This document shows, in pieces, positions 19,731-30,812 of a stretch of 64,000 bases of DNA. How positions within the stretch are numbered: the first letter of the stretch is position 1; each line of letters begins with the position of its first letter. The stretch spans positions 131,778,533-131,842,532 of the forward strand of contig OX336393.1 in NCBI GenBank assembly GCA_946902985.2. The letters are read 5' to 3'. The position numbers and the translations under genes are program-made. The notes beneath the pieces were generated by a model, which saw only the letters and a list, made by a program, of their open reading frames with translations, was not told the origin of the DNA and did not search any database. This DNA is from Meconema thalassinum (Eukaryota; Arthropoda; Insecta; Orthoptera; Tettigoniidae).

Positions 19731-20099
19731 CCAACTTTCTGAAACCCTTCTCCTTAATTTCTCATACTTATCATCAATACCTAAAATTGCAGTCTCCTTT
19801 AATTAATACCTAACAAGGCAACACTGGGCTTTGATATATTCTAGGAATTTCTGGACGATGCTAAGTTATATACTAGGGATGGCCATAAAACTTAACTTGG
19901 AGAGCCGCAAATTTATGAAGCTGGCTCGAAGCGAGCCAAATTAAAAGGAAATTATTGGTTTAGAAAATGAAGACACATTGTTTACGGCATTTTATTAATA
20001 TGAAGAAGCATTTTTTACACGTAATATTATTGCTCAATTACACAGAACAAATAGGGTTTTACTTTTGAGAAGTGCTTTATCGAGTGTTCATTTTGACTG

Positions 20100-20348
20100 T
20101 TAGTTGTTTGAAATCTTGCTGATAATTTGTAAGCGCTGTTCACTTAAATGTTCATCAGTTACTTCAGATCGATATTTATATTTAATGATCTTAAGTTTTG
20201 AGTACAGTGATTCACACACATAAGTAGTCCCAAACATTGAGAAAAGTCTCTTAGCACACTCTATTGTCAGTGGGAAATTTTCTTCTGGAACTTTCTTCAA
20301 AAATTCTATGCACGAAATGCTATTTTGTTTCAGTCCTTTTATATACAT
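20100..20348 (-). pseudogene. hAT transposase C-terminal dimerisation domain fragment
   Basis: An 82-codon minus-strand frame whose centre (FGTTYVCESLYSKLKIIK, then YRSEVTDEHL) matches the conserved hAT C-terminal dimerisation region (TYLCE-FS-x-K-x-IK...R-x-RLTDEHL), as in GTF2I-repeat- and ZBED-like hAT proteins. DDE residues and the zinc-finger N-terminus are absent. It lies just inside the left end of the host hAT element, so it is that element's own remnant. Confidence 0.75.
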
Positions 20349-20349
20349 T

Positions 20350-20875
20350 ATATCACCTGTCGAATCGGAATGGCATCAGGCATATTTCAGTGTATGTGCT
20401 CTATCTCTACGACAGCAGTCATGAGCGTCTCCAAAAAGATGAAACTTTTCAAGTGTAGCCTATTGTCCTACCTACTGCATTATATGCCTGTGAAACATGG
20501 AAATTCACGGCTAAGGTAGTTAAGCGGTTAGATGTTTTCCAACAACGTTGCCTTAGATGAATTCTTGGAGTCTCTTATCGTGATCATGATGCAGATGAAG
20601 ATGTCTTAAGAAAATCAGACAGTCGACTGTAACAGAGCATCGGTTGCAACTTGCTGCCCACGCCCTCCGCATGCCCGAATACCGTCACCCACGAAAGATG
20701 GACACCACTACTGGGAGGAAAAAGGAAACAAGGCCGGCCTCGAAGAACTTGGCGCCAAACAATGAGTGAAGATCTCAGGACCATTGGCATCGCTTGGGAT
20801 GTTGCCGAAGCTGTTGCGATCGACCGACATTGCTGGAGAAGACTTGCTGTCCAATGTGCCTTGCCCAGTAACTAA
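20350..20875 (+). pseudogene. LINE 3'-end fragment (reverse transcriptase C-terminus)
   Basis: Broken coding sequence: near 20490-20570 it reads YACETW, then FQQRCLRRILG. The frame at 20651-20875 ends GRPRRTWRQTMSEDL...DRHCWRRLAVQCA, the usual C-terminus of APE-type LINE ORF2 proteins. It ends at a (GAT)n tail near 20876. Frames are interrupted and no catalytic core is present. Confidence 0.7.
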
Positions 20876-20885
20876 TGATGATGAT

Positions 20886-21360
20886 GATACACGAATAAGT
20901 TACTGTAAGCTGAAAGGAAAGATCTACAGATCTGTGGTTAGGCCTGCGATGCTCTATAGTGCAGAAACATGGCCGACAACGATAGCCCAAGCGAGAAAGA
21001 GAAAGATTGAATTGGCAGAAATGAGAATGATGGAATTAACTTAGGAATGATTACATCAGAGGAACAGTGAAAGTGGGACCCATAGTAAAGAAGGTCCATG
21101 AGAGTAGGCTCCGATGGTATGGGCATGTGCTGAGAAAGAGGAGGACTACGTGGGGGAAAATAGTTGGAAATCTGGAAATTGAGGGGTCAAGGAGTCGAGG
21201 ATCACATGGTTGCATTGGACCTCAGAGAAATTGGATGGAAGAGGGTGGAAGCATTGGATAGACATTTATGGAAGATAATAATCCAACAAATTAACGCTCA
21301 CCCTATGTGACGTGGGAAAATACGGAAATAAAGAAGAGGAAGTAGAAGAAGAAAAGTTTC
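20886..21360 (+). pseudogene. Second LINE 3'-end fragment
   Basis: Translates in pieces as LKGKIYRSVVRPAMLYSAETW (20905-20967), GTVKVGPIVKKVHESRLRW and YGHVLRKR (21060-21140). This is the C-terminal part of an RTE/Proto-like LINE reverse transcriptase, ending in a GAA-rich tail. Broken by a frameshift or stop near 21045. Confidence 0.7.
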
Positions 21361-21711
21361 TTTTTACAATTTGTATTATTTTTACAGACGTGGCCAAATT
21401 ATTAGAATTAAAATAAAACTTCCCATTTCATTAATTATTACTTGTAACCATAATTAAGAATGCAACCTGTGTTTTAATAAATTTATTTTTAATTACTGAT
21501 TAGACAATTTCAATATTTTCAACTATTTAATATTTTAAGCAAATACTCTGAGCCAGACTTGTAATATATATTCTCTTAAAGTATAGTAAAAGATTGTTGA
21601 TAGGATCTGTGTGTGTTTATATTCAACTTCATTGTACTATTGCGAAAAGTTATCACACCTCTTCCTCTAAATTTTATTAAGAAACCCCTCAAATATAAGA
21701 TGCGTTCTAAA

Positions 21712-22511
21712 AGTAACGAGCCGGAGGCCGAAATGCGCAAACCTGTGACGACATCGGCAAATCGTGGCGTGTGTAACGAGGTGTGGTTTCGACCAGTGCA
21801 TGCAAGGTCACAGCCCGTCGCTAGAGGGCACGCGTGCACGTCACGTGACGATACAAAGCGAGCAGCAGCATACATGAATCGTCCAACGCTGACAGTCGCA
21901 TTGCAAACAGTGACATGGAGGCGTCAAACGAAGAGCAAAGAGGTGTTGTTCGGTTTCTGACAGCGAAAGGAGAAGGGGGAACGGACATTCATCGCCAAAT
22001 GTCACAAGTGTACGGCGAACACTGCATGTCCCTTGCAAGGGTCAAGGCGTGGCACAAGCGCTTCAGGGAAGGATGGGTGTCGTTAGCCGATTATGCCCGG
22101 TCTGGAGCACCCCCCTACATTACCGATGACAACGTCCAGCTGGTTGATGCACTCATTACCCATGACCGCCGAGTGACAGTGAACGCCATAGCCGCCGTGG
22201 TCGGATTGAGCGTCGGATGTGTGCACACCATCATGAAGGAGCGACTGCACTTGCGGAAAGTGTGTGCCCAATGGGTGCCTCACAGTCTTCAACCACACCA
22301 AAAAGCATGTTGAATGGCCTACAGTCTTGGTCTTGGTTGGACGATTGATGCATGCTGCTGCTCACTTTGTATCGTCACGTGACGTGCACGCGTGCCCTCT
22401 AGCTACGGGCTGTGACCTTCCACGCTTTGGTCGGAACCACAGCTCGTTACACACGCCACGATTAGCCGATGTCGTCACCGGTTTGCGCATTACAGCCTCC
22501 GGCTCGTTACT
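21712..22511 (+). mobile_element. Internally deleted mariner element with ~170-bp terminal inverted repeats
   Basis: The ends agtaacgagccggagg (21712) and cctccggctcgttact (to 22511) are inverted. The inverted match continues for about 170 bp with few changes, including the shared core cacgtcacgtgacgatacaa. At 800 bp it is shorter than a mariner (about 1.3 kb). It holds only the N-terminal part of a transposase. Sits inside the hAT element. Confidence 0.8.
21915..22313 (+). pseudogene. Mariner transposase N-terminal (HTH) fragment
   Basis: 132 codons starting MEASNEEQRGVVRFL, followed by DIHRQMSQVYGEHCMS, VKAWHKRFREG and DYARSGAP. This is the paired helix-turn-helix DNA-binding half of mariner transposases, which recognises the inverted repeats. 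The frame ends after the second HTH (VGLSVGCVHTIMKERLHLRK), before the DD34D catalytic domain, which is deleted. It could at most bind its own termini. Confidence 0.8.
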
Positions 22512-22950
22512 GTTAATAACCAAGCAATGCTGACTTCGTTATAAACATTTAAAATCCAGTAACAGCATCAATAATTGTGAGCGATTTAGTCACAAGACCA
22601 CCTCACTTCCTAATTTAATTGATTTGATTTATTTCCAACATTTCCAACGTCTCTCAGGAGTAAACTGAAGCAAATTAAGTTCCAGGACAACCCCCCAAAA
22701 AGGAAGACAGGTGTCCTCTGGACAAATGAGAGAAAGGAACAATACAGCCAGAGGATGCGTGACTACTGAGCAAACAACAAGACCCACTACAAACACCATA
22801 GTTGAATGTCATGGTCCGTAGTTGGCCTATACGGAGTAGGAAGAAGAATTTGCTCACGTCTTTACTCTCAGCTTGGTTTCAGAGAATCGCACGAGATAGA
22901 CTCATAGCAGGAGGCTCGCGAGCCCCATTGTAGCCATCCCTGTTATATAC

Positions 22951-23780
22951 TGTACAGAGTAGTCGGAATTTTTCACATCCATTTCTATTCATTCATATGC
23001 TGTTGTTGTTTTTGTTGTTGTTAATTGTAGATATTGAACCAATCTCTTATAATGGAATGTACAGTCAAATGCCAGCGTCGGTGTATTGCACATCTTCATT
23101 AAACGGGTAGAGAGACATTCTTCTCATCGAGGCGAATGGTACGGTGTCATCAGCCGTGATTAAATTCCACTACGTACTGCTTACCACGAACATATTGGTG
23201 AAGTGGATATGAGAAGGAATTTTGTCGCATTCTTACCTAACCCTTTTCCTAGATGAAAGCAGCGGAAATGAACAGATTTCCTCTCTCTCATTTCATTGCT
23301 ATGCAACTCTCGGCACGTAGCTCGTAATATTCTCTAACGAGGAGATCCAGCACACTTTAATTCTCGAGTTTAATTGCGCTTCCGTGTTATGCAAGTATGT
23401 AAAATCTAGTGGAAGCCTTAACTAGTAGAATGTCACATTGGATTCCAGGAGATTTATAGCCCACGCAAGAATACTTAATAAATTCCTTGTTTTGTTTCAC
23501 ACTTAATAAAATTGTACCTAGTTTATTGAATGAGAATATACCAAAAACCCCGGAGGAAACTGCCTCGTGTAAAACTAAACCAATATGTTCAGTAAAGAAC
23601 ATGTAGCCTACTTTCTCCTAAATGTATGGGTTTAGTTATAACTAGGGCTCGAAATTTGAAGACCTAAAACTTGCCTAAAAAGACGTATGGAAACTTAAAT
23701 CATCAATATAAAGGACATAAAACAGGCGGTTGATGTAGAAATGTAATCCAATTATTATTAATAATTATTTTGTTTTAAAA
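22951..23780. other. No gene recognised
   Basis: Unremarkable AT-rich sequence with a short TTG-rich stretch near 22995. No long frames with family resemblance, no clear repeat. Confidence 0.5.
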
Positions 23781-23939
23781 AGTTGGTATATTGGCTTTCA
23801 CGGCCAGTGAATTAAAACTCAGCAATTTTTCTAGATTTGCGCAGTGTCTTGTGTGAGGTTTCGCCCAAGACACCAAGCTGGCTCATCAGCAGGTTCTTGA
23901 TGTCCCCGCCCTGACCCCCAAAGGAGTAGCGAACTGCGC

Positions 23940-24397
23940 GCTACCTCCCTTTCTATGAAGCGCACCCTGCAGAGAACCACCTGGTTTCAATTTACCGAGA
24001 AAGGTATGACATCATTCAACAGGGTCCACACAGACCACGGACGATGCAATTTCTGGCTGCACGAGAGGGAAAACATTCAAGTCCATTCTGCGACTATGCC
24101 AGTGTACCTCAGACCATTCAGCATGTTATCCTCGAGTGTTCAAGGAAGAGAATTGAAGGAACTATCCATGACCTACACAGTGCCACCGATGATTCTGTCA
24201 ACTGGCTGATTACCCTGGGCATTGTGCCTAAACTGTTACGGTACCTACAGTACAATCTACTTAGCAAATATTGCATACCATGTGAAACACTGCCCCTAAT
24301 AATTTTGTTTTATGAAGCCCAGCTGACGCGTGTTATCACGAAGGTCAATATTTATCTCCTTGCATCCCGTTTGGTACTAATGCATTGCAAGCATAAT
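23940..24397 (+). pseudogene. LINE/Jockey-like 3' coding remnant
   Basis: A frame pair reading RVHTDHGRCNFWLH, then CDYASVPQTIQHVILECSRKR and DSVNWLITLGIV resembles the Cys/His-rich C-terminus (GRCN-x-W...C...QTxxHxxxEC) of Jockey/R1/CR1-type LINE proteins. It is split by a frameshift near 24050. The sequence just upstream (23790-23940) contains no frame I recognise. Confidence 0.5.
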
Positions 24398-24410
24398 GAA
24401 CCCAATTATT

Positions 24411-24595
24411 AATAATAATGTTATTGGTTTTACGTCCCTTTTAACTACTGTGGCTTTTAGAGACGCCGGGGTGCCGGAATTTTGCCCCGAAGGGGATTTT
24501 TAACGTGCCAGTAAATGTACTGACACGGCTCCCTCGCATTTGCGCACCCTCAAATGCCAGCTGACTGCGCCAGGATACGAACCTGCAACCTAGGG
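24411..24595 (-). mobile_element. tRNA-derived SINE family B with 13-bp TSD
   Basis: Minus-strand copy of the SINE seen at 47848-48072 (head 'gcgcagtcagctggcatttg', body 'ccttcggggc'). It is flanked by gaacccaattatt at 24398-24410 and 24596-24608, a retroposition target duplication. Its tRNA head is truncated (B-box complement ggatacgaacc remains). Confidence 0.85.
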
Positions 24596-24608
24596 GAACC
24601 CAATTATT

Positions 24609-24893
24609 TGTCCCTCGCTAATTCGAGGGGAAAATAATAGTGTTCAGTATCGTTTGCCGGATATACTTGCAGTACATTAGTTCCACACGGGATGCAAGCA
24701 GAGAAATATCGACCTTCCTGATAACAACGTCACTTGGGCCTCATTATTATTATTATTACTATTATTAGTCATTGATAAATCCCTTAAAGGCAAAGGCCTC
24801 CTGCTGTAGGGTAGTTCTGAAATATTCCATCAGATGAGCTAGGCTGATGAACATTTACCTTCATACTAACTTAAATCTAGTAGTACTGCACTA
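24609..24893. other. No gene recognised
   Basis: Contains an ATT microsatellite near 24742-24768 and nothing else I can identify. Confidence 0.5.
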
Positions 24894-25483
24894 CACACTC
24901 TGTCTGAAAAGTTCGGTGAATGGGTCTTTATTACGAACGGATTGTTGGCTTACCTGAAACAGCTGTTAGTGTATTAGAAGTAATCCCCGTGGATAGTTAT
25001 GCACTTCTGAGAACGACTGGACAAGTCCTGAAAACTCCTGGCATAGTCGTCTTTAGGAATAGCCTTCAGTTTGGGTTGTCAAAACACAAAATCGAAAGCA
25101 AGAGAGAAGCGTGAATTTATGCAACCTGCCTTGCACACCTGACAGACGGGTGGCAGTGAGAAGGGTGAATGTTCCGTGGAATGGAATGGCCCTGAAAACC
25201 ATCGTCATTGGTCACGAGACCTGGTGCCAGAGGTACGACCTCGAAGGCAAGCGTCAAAGTGAGGTTTTCGGACATTTCGGACATCCAACGTAATGTGACG
25301 ACCCAACCGAAGGCTATTCCTAAAGAAGACTATGCCAGGAGTTTCCAGGACTTGTTCAGTCGTTCTCAGAAGTGCATAACCATCCACGGGGATTACTTCG
25401 AAGGACAGTAACGGCTGTTTCAGGTAAGCCGACAATCCGTTCGTAATATAAACCCATTCACCGAACTTTTCAGACAGAGGGTG
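24894..25483 (+). mobile_element. Fold-back mariner remnant with ~190-bp inverted arms, TA target duplication
   Basis: The ends cacactctgtctgaaaagtt (24894) and the inverted match ending gagggtg (25483) are flanked by TA at 24892 and 25484. The arms (about 24894-25083 and 25295-25483) are inverted copies of the same sequence. That sequence is the C-terminal coding end plus 3' terminus of a mariner transposase. The element is therefore two 3' ends joined tail-out around a short internal piece. Confidence 0.75.
25111..25411 (+). pseudogene. Mariner transposase catalytic and C-terminal fragments
   Basis: The frame at 25111-25293 reads VIGHETWCQRYDLEGKRQS, matching the mariner block TGDETW-x-YDPETKRQS that holds the second catalytic Asp, but the Asp is His here. 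After a gap, about 25310-25411 reads IPKEDYARSFQDLF, then GDYFEGQ and stop, the family's typical C-terminus. Most of the catalytic domain is missing and the key residue is changed, so it is inactive. Confidence 0.75.
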
Positions 25484-26021
25484 TATTTACACTCCTATTT
25501 ATATTCCTCGCGAATGATCGTATTTTATTAAGCATTTTCACTGGTAAAACTTGGACTACGTTCATTTATCCTGGGCTGAATAAACAATATTATTAGGGGC
25601 TGTTGATTCACCAGGTATATTTTAACACTAATAAACAATAGAAACGAAGAAGACAGGAGATAGAAGCGAGGTGTATTCAGAGCATCATATTCTCGTAACA
25701 ATCTACTCACATCCAAATTGTTATCAAGAGGGACCAAAATAGGAATATATTAAACTGTAATTAGGCCAGTATTACTTTATGGTGCAGAAACATGGAGATT
25801 AAGCAAATACACACAGAGAAAGATAAAGGTTTTTGAAAAAAAAAAAAAAAAAAAAAAAAAAAACAGAAAGATTTTCGGATCAACTTGTGAAGCAGGTGGC
25901 TGGCGAAGGAGAAAGAACAAGGAACTAAATGAGTTGTATAAATAACCCTATATTGTTGTGGAAGCTAAGACAAGAAGGCTGTGATGGGCTGGTCACGTGC
26001 ATAGAAGAGAAGAGGGATCTA

Positions 26022-27062
26022 CAGGGTGATTCTTATTAACGTTTAAAACTCTCTCTAGCGACGTAGATGGCATTGAGACAAGCAATTTGATATAGGCTAG
26101 GACACTTAGGGTCGCAAGTGTCCGGAAATACCTTAAAAGTGGATCACAAGTGTTAAACATATGACGTCAACAGGTGACGGTTCAGCTCGAGCAGTCAGGC
26201 CCGTGACTCATACGAACACCAAACCATACAAAGCAAAGGTTGAATATCGTATCACTCAGGCTCAGTGTCTGCGTGTGCGACTTAGGCGTGTGGAGTTCGA
26301 GGTTCAAATCCGGGGCCCATCCATCATCTTTTTTTGTTCTCTCTCTTCTCGTTTCAGGTGGAAGCAGATTGTTGGTTGACTTTAAGAACGCACGCTTTGT
26401 ATTACAAATGTGATCGGAAGCGTTCGGGAATTTTACACTGGGGCAAAATTAGTCATTCGACAAGAACTGCTGTACTAGATAACAACGGTTTGAGAGTTCT
26501 CAGCCACACAGTTCAATACAGCACGTCAAATGAACCGCTTTACATTCCATGAGCTTGCAGACATGCACCTTTGTTATGGTGCTGCAAATTCGAACGCACT
26601 TGCTGCAAGGCGGCTGTACCAACAACGATTTCTCCAACGCGTTCTGCCTTCTCACGTGACCCTCAGCCGTCTGTGGGTTGTAATGTTTAAAAGCAAGAAA
26701 GTTTGGTGATATATGCGCAAAAATAAAAGCGATACTTCCACTTGAAAGGCGAAGAGAGAGAAAAAAATGATGATGGATAGGTCAGAGAATTGAACCGCCA
26801 ACCCCACGCGCCCGAGGCCCACACGCAGACACGGAGCCAGAGTGATATGACATTCAAAGTTTGCTTTGGTGTGCGTAAGAGTACACGGGCCTGACCGCTC
26901 GAGCTGAGCCGTCACCTGATGACGTCATATGCTGAACAGTTGTGGTTCACTTTTAAGGTATTTCTGGACACTTGCGACCCTAAGTGTCCTATATCAAATT
27001 GCTTGTCTCAATGCCATCTACGTCGCTACAGAGAGTTTTAAACGTTAATAAGAATCACCCTG
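26022..27062 (+). mobile_element. Internally deleted long-TIR DNA transposon, TA target duplication (IS630/Tc1-mariner-like)
   Basis: The ends cagggtgattcttattaacg (26022) and the inverse to 27062 are flanked by TA (26020-26021, 27063-27064). Inverted repeats run about 345 bp each. Both arms contain a tRNA-like segment; the left one keeps a B box (ggttcaaatcc at about 26306). The unique middle codes for the N-terminus of a transposase-like protein. TA duplication and the HTH protein suggest the IS630/Tc1-mariner group; the superfamily is inferred. Confidence 0.7.
26530..26709 (+). pseudogene. DUF4817-like helix-turn-helix transposase N-terminal fragment
   Basis: A 59-codon frame from ATG 26530 to TGA 26707-26709. 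Its start (FTFHELADMHLCYGAANSN, then AARRLYQQRFLQRVLPSH) fits the insect DUF4817 domain, the N-terminal DNA-binding helix bundle of some transposon proteins (hydrophobic-x-x-YG-x-A-x-x-N...A-x-RLY...R-x-x-P). It runs into the right inverted repeat and stops, so the catalytic part was deleted. Family match is from memory of the pattern. Confidence 0.6.
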
Positions 27063-27270
27063 TATACTGCGAGAAGTGCGTGAGAAAAAGCCAGATGGAC
27101 GAAGGCCTATAGGCAGACCAAAAATGAGATGGAGAGACCAGGTAGCCAAGTACATTCATCTTCTAGGAGCGCGAGAGGAAGATGCCAAGGATAGAACGAG
27201 GTGGAGGAGGCTACTTGACCAGTTCAAGAACCGACTGCGGTTTGAAGGGCCAGGAGAGTAAGTATGTTTG

Positions 27271-28189
27271 ATTTTAATTCTTTTCCGCAATGTAACCTAA
27301 TTTTTCCGTACGAAATAAAATAAAATAATTGAATAATTTAAGGACAAAACCAAAATTGTCATTTTACGTCCGAGAGGCAGTGACATTTAATTCAACTAAT
27401 TTAGAAGTTATCCATAGGTATCATATTCCGAAAAAGAAATGTTTTACAGTGTAATTTAGAATTACCTCTCCCGTTTTGATGTACGTTAATATTTCATAGG
27501 GAACACTTTAAATAATTATCAAGCATGTGCTTTGGAGTCATTTACAGATATCACTGTTCCTGTTAACTTTTCAGATACAAATGATTGCGCAAGCATTTTA
27601 ATTTTGACTCCGTTCATACCATCTCGGTTATTTATTAATATTCCGGATTCATTTCCACCTCTTTAGCTTTAGGTATTCTGTACAATATTCTCTTGTTGCG
27701 TATCTACAAAATATTAACCACACTAACAGCAGAAAACAATATGACGCTTACGTCACATCAATGCAAATATGTGACACAGGAAATGCAGGTGAGAGAAACT
27801 AATTTTGAGTTCTCTATAGATGAGTAGCTTTATTGCTATCTACCGGTGAATGCAGGGGAGGCAAGCGGAAACAAATGTGTATTTGGAAGCTCACCAATAA
27901 CTAGTTTTATTTCCATTTATTCAGTTATTTTGTTACGTATTTTCTGATTTAAAAATGCTCCATATTTGATTTTTGTGCAGTGAACCATGGTTATGACTCG
28001 ACAATAATAGAGAGGTAAAATATACATGGAGCTTCCCCGTACTGAATGGTGGCCTCTGAACCAAACTAGGGAAATGTTCTTAACCCTCACAGTGCTATTG
28101 ACTAAAGGGCTCGTCGTTTCGTGCACGCACTTTTAGTTTCACATTCCAGCTGTTTGAGGCGATGCTACTTGAATGTAGACTTACCTGCT
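27271..28189. other. No gene recognised
   Basis: AT-rich sequence after the LINE tail (aataaaataaaataatt near 27316). No recognisable coding or repeat structure. Confidence 0.5.
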
Positions 28190-28500
28190 CTTTTTTGATA
28201 GTCCATCGAACCGTTTATTCTGCATTTTAATCTCTATGGTGATCATTATGGTATTTGTAGCCATTATCAGTGTTGCCTTTGTAAAGGAAAGTTTTATGCT
28301 CTCCAGTCGGTACTTTCAGACATACATTTTAGGGCCTAAGTGTAATGGATCTGATGACGATGGCTTGACGATCGAAACTGGTCATCCAAGTGTATTAATT
28401 AATATCATGTAATTCTTCTTCAGGATTAGGGAATAACCCATCTCATTTGGGTACAATCGTGTTGACCAACTGAAAAGCATCGAACTTTCATCTCTATGGT
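28190..28500 (+). repeat. Interspersed repeat D, copy 1
   Basis: Shares 'gcctaagtgtaatggatctg', 'atgatg', 'ggtcatccaagtgtatt', 'gattagggaataaccc' and 'aaaagcatcgaactttc' with copies at 52060-52200 (inverted) and 58190-58850 (split). Class unknown; no TIRs seen. Confidence 0.6.
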
Positions 28501-30812
28501 GATGCAAATTATGCTATTCATTTGGTCAAAGAGATCAAAATGTTTGACATATATTTGATACCTGTATGCTGTAATGGCTGACAACACACCAAGTAGTAGT
28601 TTCAGTAGTGGCGCTTATAAACTACTGTACTCCCGTACTCAGGAGGGGGTATTGTACCCAATCGTCATCATATGGAACATGTGATCGTATCCCAGCTAAC
28701 TCACGGTCTTTCGAGGTATGGGGCGTTCAACCCACTATACGATCACATATTCAGGATTTGAGTCTGTCAGGTGACTACTCTACTTGAAAGAAACAACATA
28801 TTCCTAAGTATAACATTTAATGATAGTAATTCATGGCAATACAACATAAAACACAAAAAAATACTTTACATTTATTTCCCACAACAAAAATCAAAATCAT
28901 CTGTGAGTCTCTTCTCCTCAAAATTAATGCTTCACCGCACTCAAGTCTATCCAAAACATCCTATTATTGATACTCTCTGACATTTGCGAGTGTCCATAGG
29001 GTTCTTCACGTGGCACAATTTAACACAAACTGGAATATCACAACACAATAAACACAAATTATATTTAAATAACATTAAATCTGCAATTATTAAACATTTA
29101 TCCGTTTTACACGGGACATTTACTTTAAATAACATTAATTCATTAGTTTATGCCTTGTTTAATAAGTGTTGTGTCGTGCGAATCGTATTCTTTTCCCATC
29201 AGTTTCAAACGCTGAAGTGGTACACTTTTCCCTCCAAAATACACATAGATATAGATATTTTTATAGCTTCACCATACAACGATTTTCTGGGTCTGGTCAA
29301 AACATTATCGTTACAAACGTGTCATGTCATTCAAATTACGCTACCCGTATGAATAAATTAGTGTGAACTGGGCAAATACACCTTACAAAAACGCCTCTAT
29401 TTATTTGATGCAGTTAATTCCTCCTCAGAGAATAACTGGGCCAAATGTTATCCGATTACAACATTCCAACATTGCATGTGTATGGAAATAGTGCATTTAA
29501 TTCAATTGATATCATCACATCAAGCATATTTTATTTACTTTTCGAAATATCGAGATTCTTCAGTGTCCCACTACAATTTTAAAATAAAAGGATCAGGTCT
29601 ATTGACTTCCTTTCCGTGCGAACAATGAATTAGTCATGGCTGGCCTCGGCAAGATGGCCGCCGGGTTAGTGGACTACCTGCCACCCCGTCTGACTTCCCG
29701 CAGGGTCAAGTTCATTCACTGGTGCAGCCATGCTGGAGGTACCCTGAATGGGTCGTGTCCTTACGAAGTAAGTCAATCTAAGTATTTAATACCTACATTT
29801 AGAGTATATAATGGGCTCATCTCGGCTCCTAATTAATATTCATGGCAAGGGATGGATCACGAAATAGCTTTGCCGTTCTGTGGTCAGCATCAGTGGCTTT
29901 TGCTTGCGTCTCAAGTGAGTTTCACAGTTCTCTCACTGGACGGCATGCATTTAACAAGAGGAAATCGACGTTTCCTATACGAAGAACCATTAGTCTTACC
30001 TCTAAGGGCAGATCAATTAATATATGGGCTCACCTAGGGTCTCTAACAGTTATCCCTGGTGGCGAAAACTCTGCGAACAGTGGATACAGACAGACTCTGT
30101 CCCAACTCTGTTGCGAATAACATGTATGCTCTAAGGCAATACTATATCGTAGATTCGAAGATTAGCTGACTAGATTCGCCAACGCGCAAGCTATTTTCGG
30201 ATGATCCCCGCAACTTATTGACGTAAATCTCTTGATTCTACGTTACATGCTCGCTGAACGTGGCTCAAACAATATTTCTTACAGATGACTCAATTTTTAA
30301 AGCACTCACATCTTCTATGCAACTACTCATAAGCCAAAGTTCTACTACGTAGCTCCAAACAAGTATACATTTACTGGCTTACATTAACTATCTTAATGGC
30401 TCTCAAATACAACCCTGTAGAATATACCATAATAAACATTTATATAACACTTCCATGACGCTGAAAAGCTCTCTTTATCTCGATATTTACGTTTCTTTCT
30501 TACTGTTTACAATAACACAGTAATCTTACGCTAGATATGACACACTTTGTACGTACTATAGGCCTGACATGCCGATTATTTATTCATTATTGTTACCGAC
30601 CCCAGATTATTATTGTTATTATTATTTAACGTTAGCGTTACTTTCATCAGTGTCTTACGCCTAAATGTCAGTAAACAAATCATCCTTCAAGCCATATTTT
30701 ACCAAAATACGAGGGATGTGATCTCGTACATAAATGACAGTTAATTCTTAACAATCTGATCTTACTTTGGAATATTATTCCTACCCTTGAAAAACACAAT
30801 TTCAATTGCAGA

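Larger units (their letters stand above)
19874..22942. mobile_element. hAT DNA transposon with nested insertions, 8-bp TSD
   Basis: The left end tagggatggcca (19874) and right end tgtagccatccctg (ending 22942) are inverted, close to the hAT consensus CAGGGRTGGC. They are flanked by the identical 8-mer ttatatac at 19866-19873 and 22943-22950, the target-duplication length of hAT elements. Of its own transposase only a C-terminal minus-strand piece (20100-20348) is visible. Two LINE fragments (20350-21360) and a deleted mariner (21712-22511) sit inside. 21361-21711 and 22512-22942 show no coding sequence I recognise. Confidence 0.85.
25755..27270 (+). pseudogene. LINE 3'-end coding fragment split by a DNA transposon
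   Basis: Part 1 (25755-26021) reads VIRPVLLYGAETWRLSKYTQ and is broken by a run of about 28 A (near 25837-25864) and stops. Part 2 (27063-27270) reads REKKPDGRRPIGRPKMRWRD, then DRTRWRRLLDQF, the normal C-terminal continuation. The 1,041-bp TIR element at 26022-27062 sits exactly between, with TA duplicated. The LINE was here first. Confidence 0.75.
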
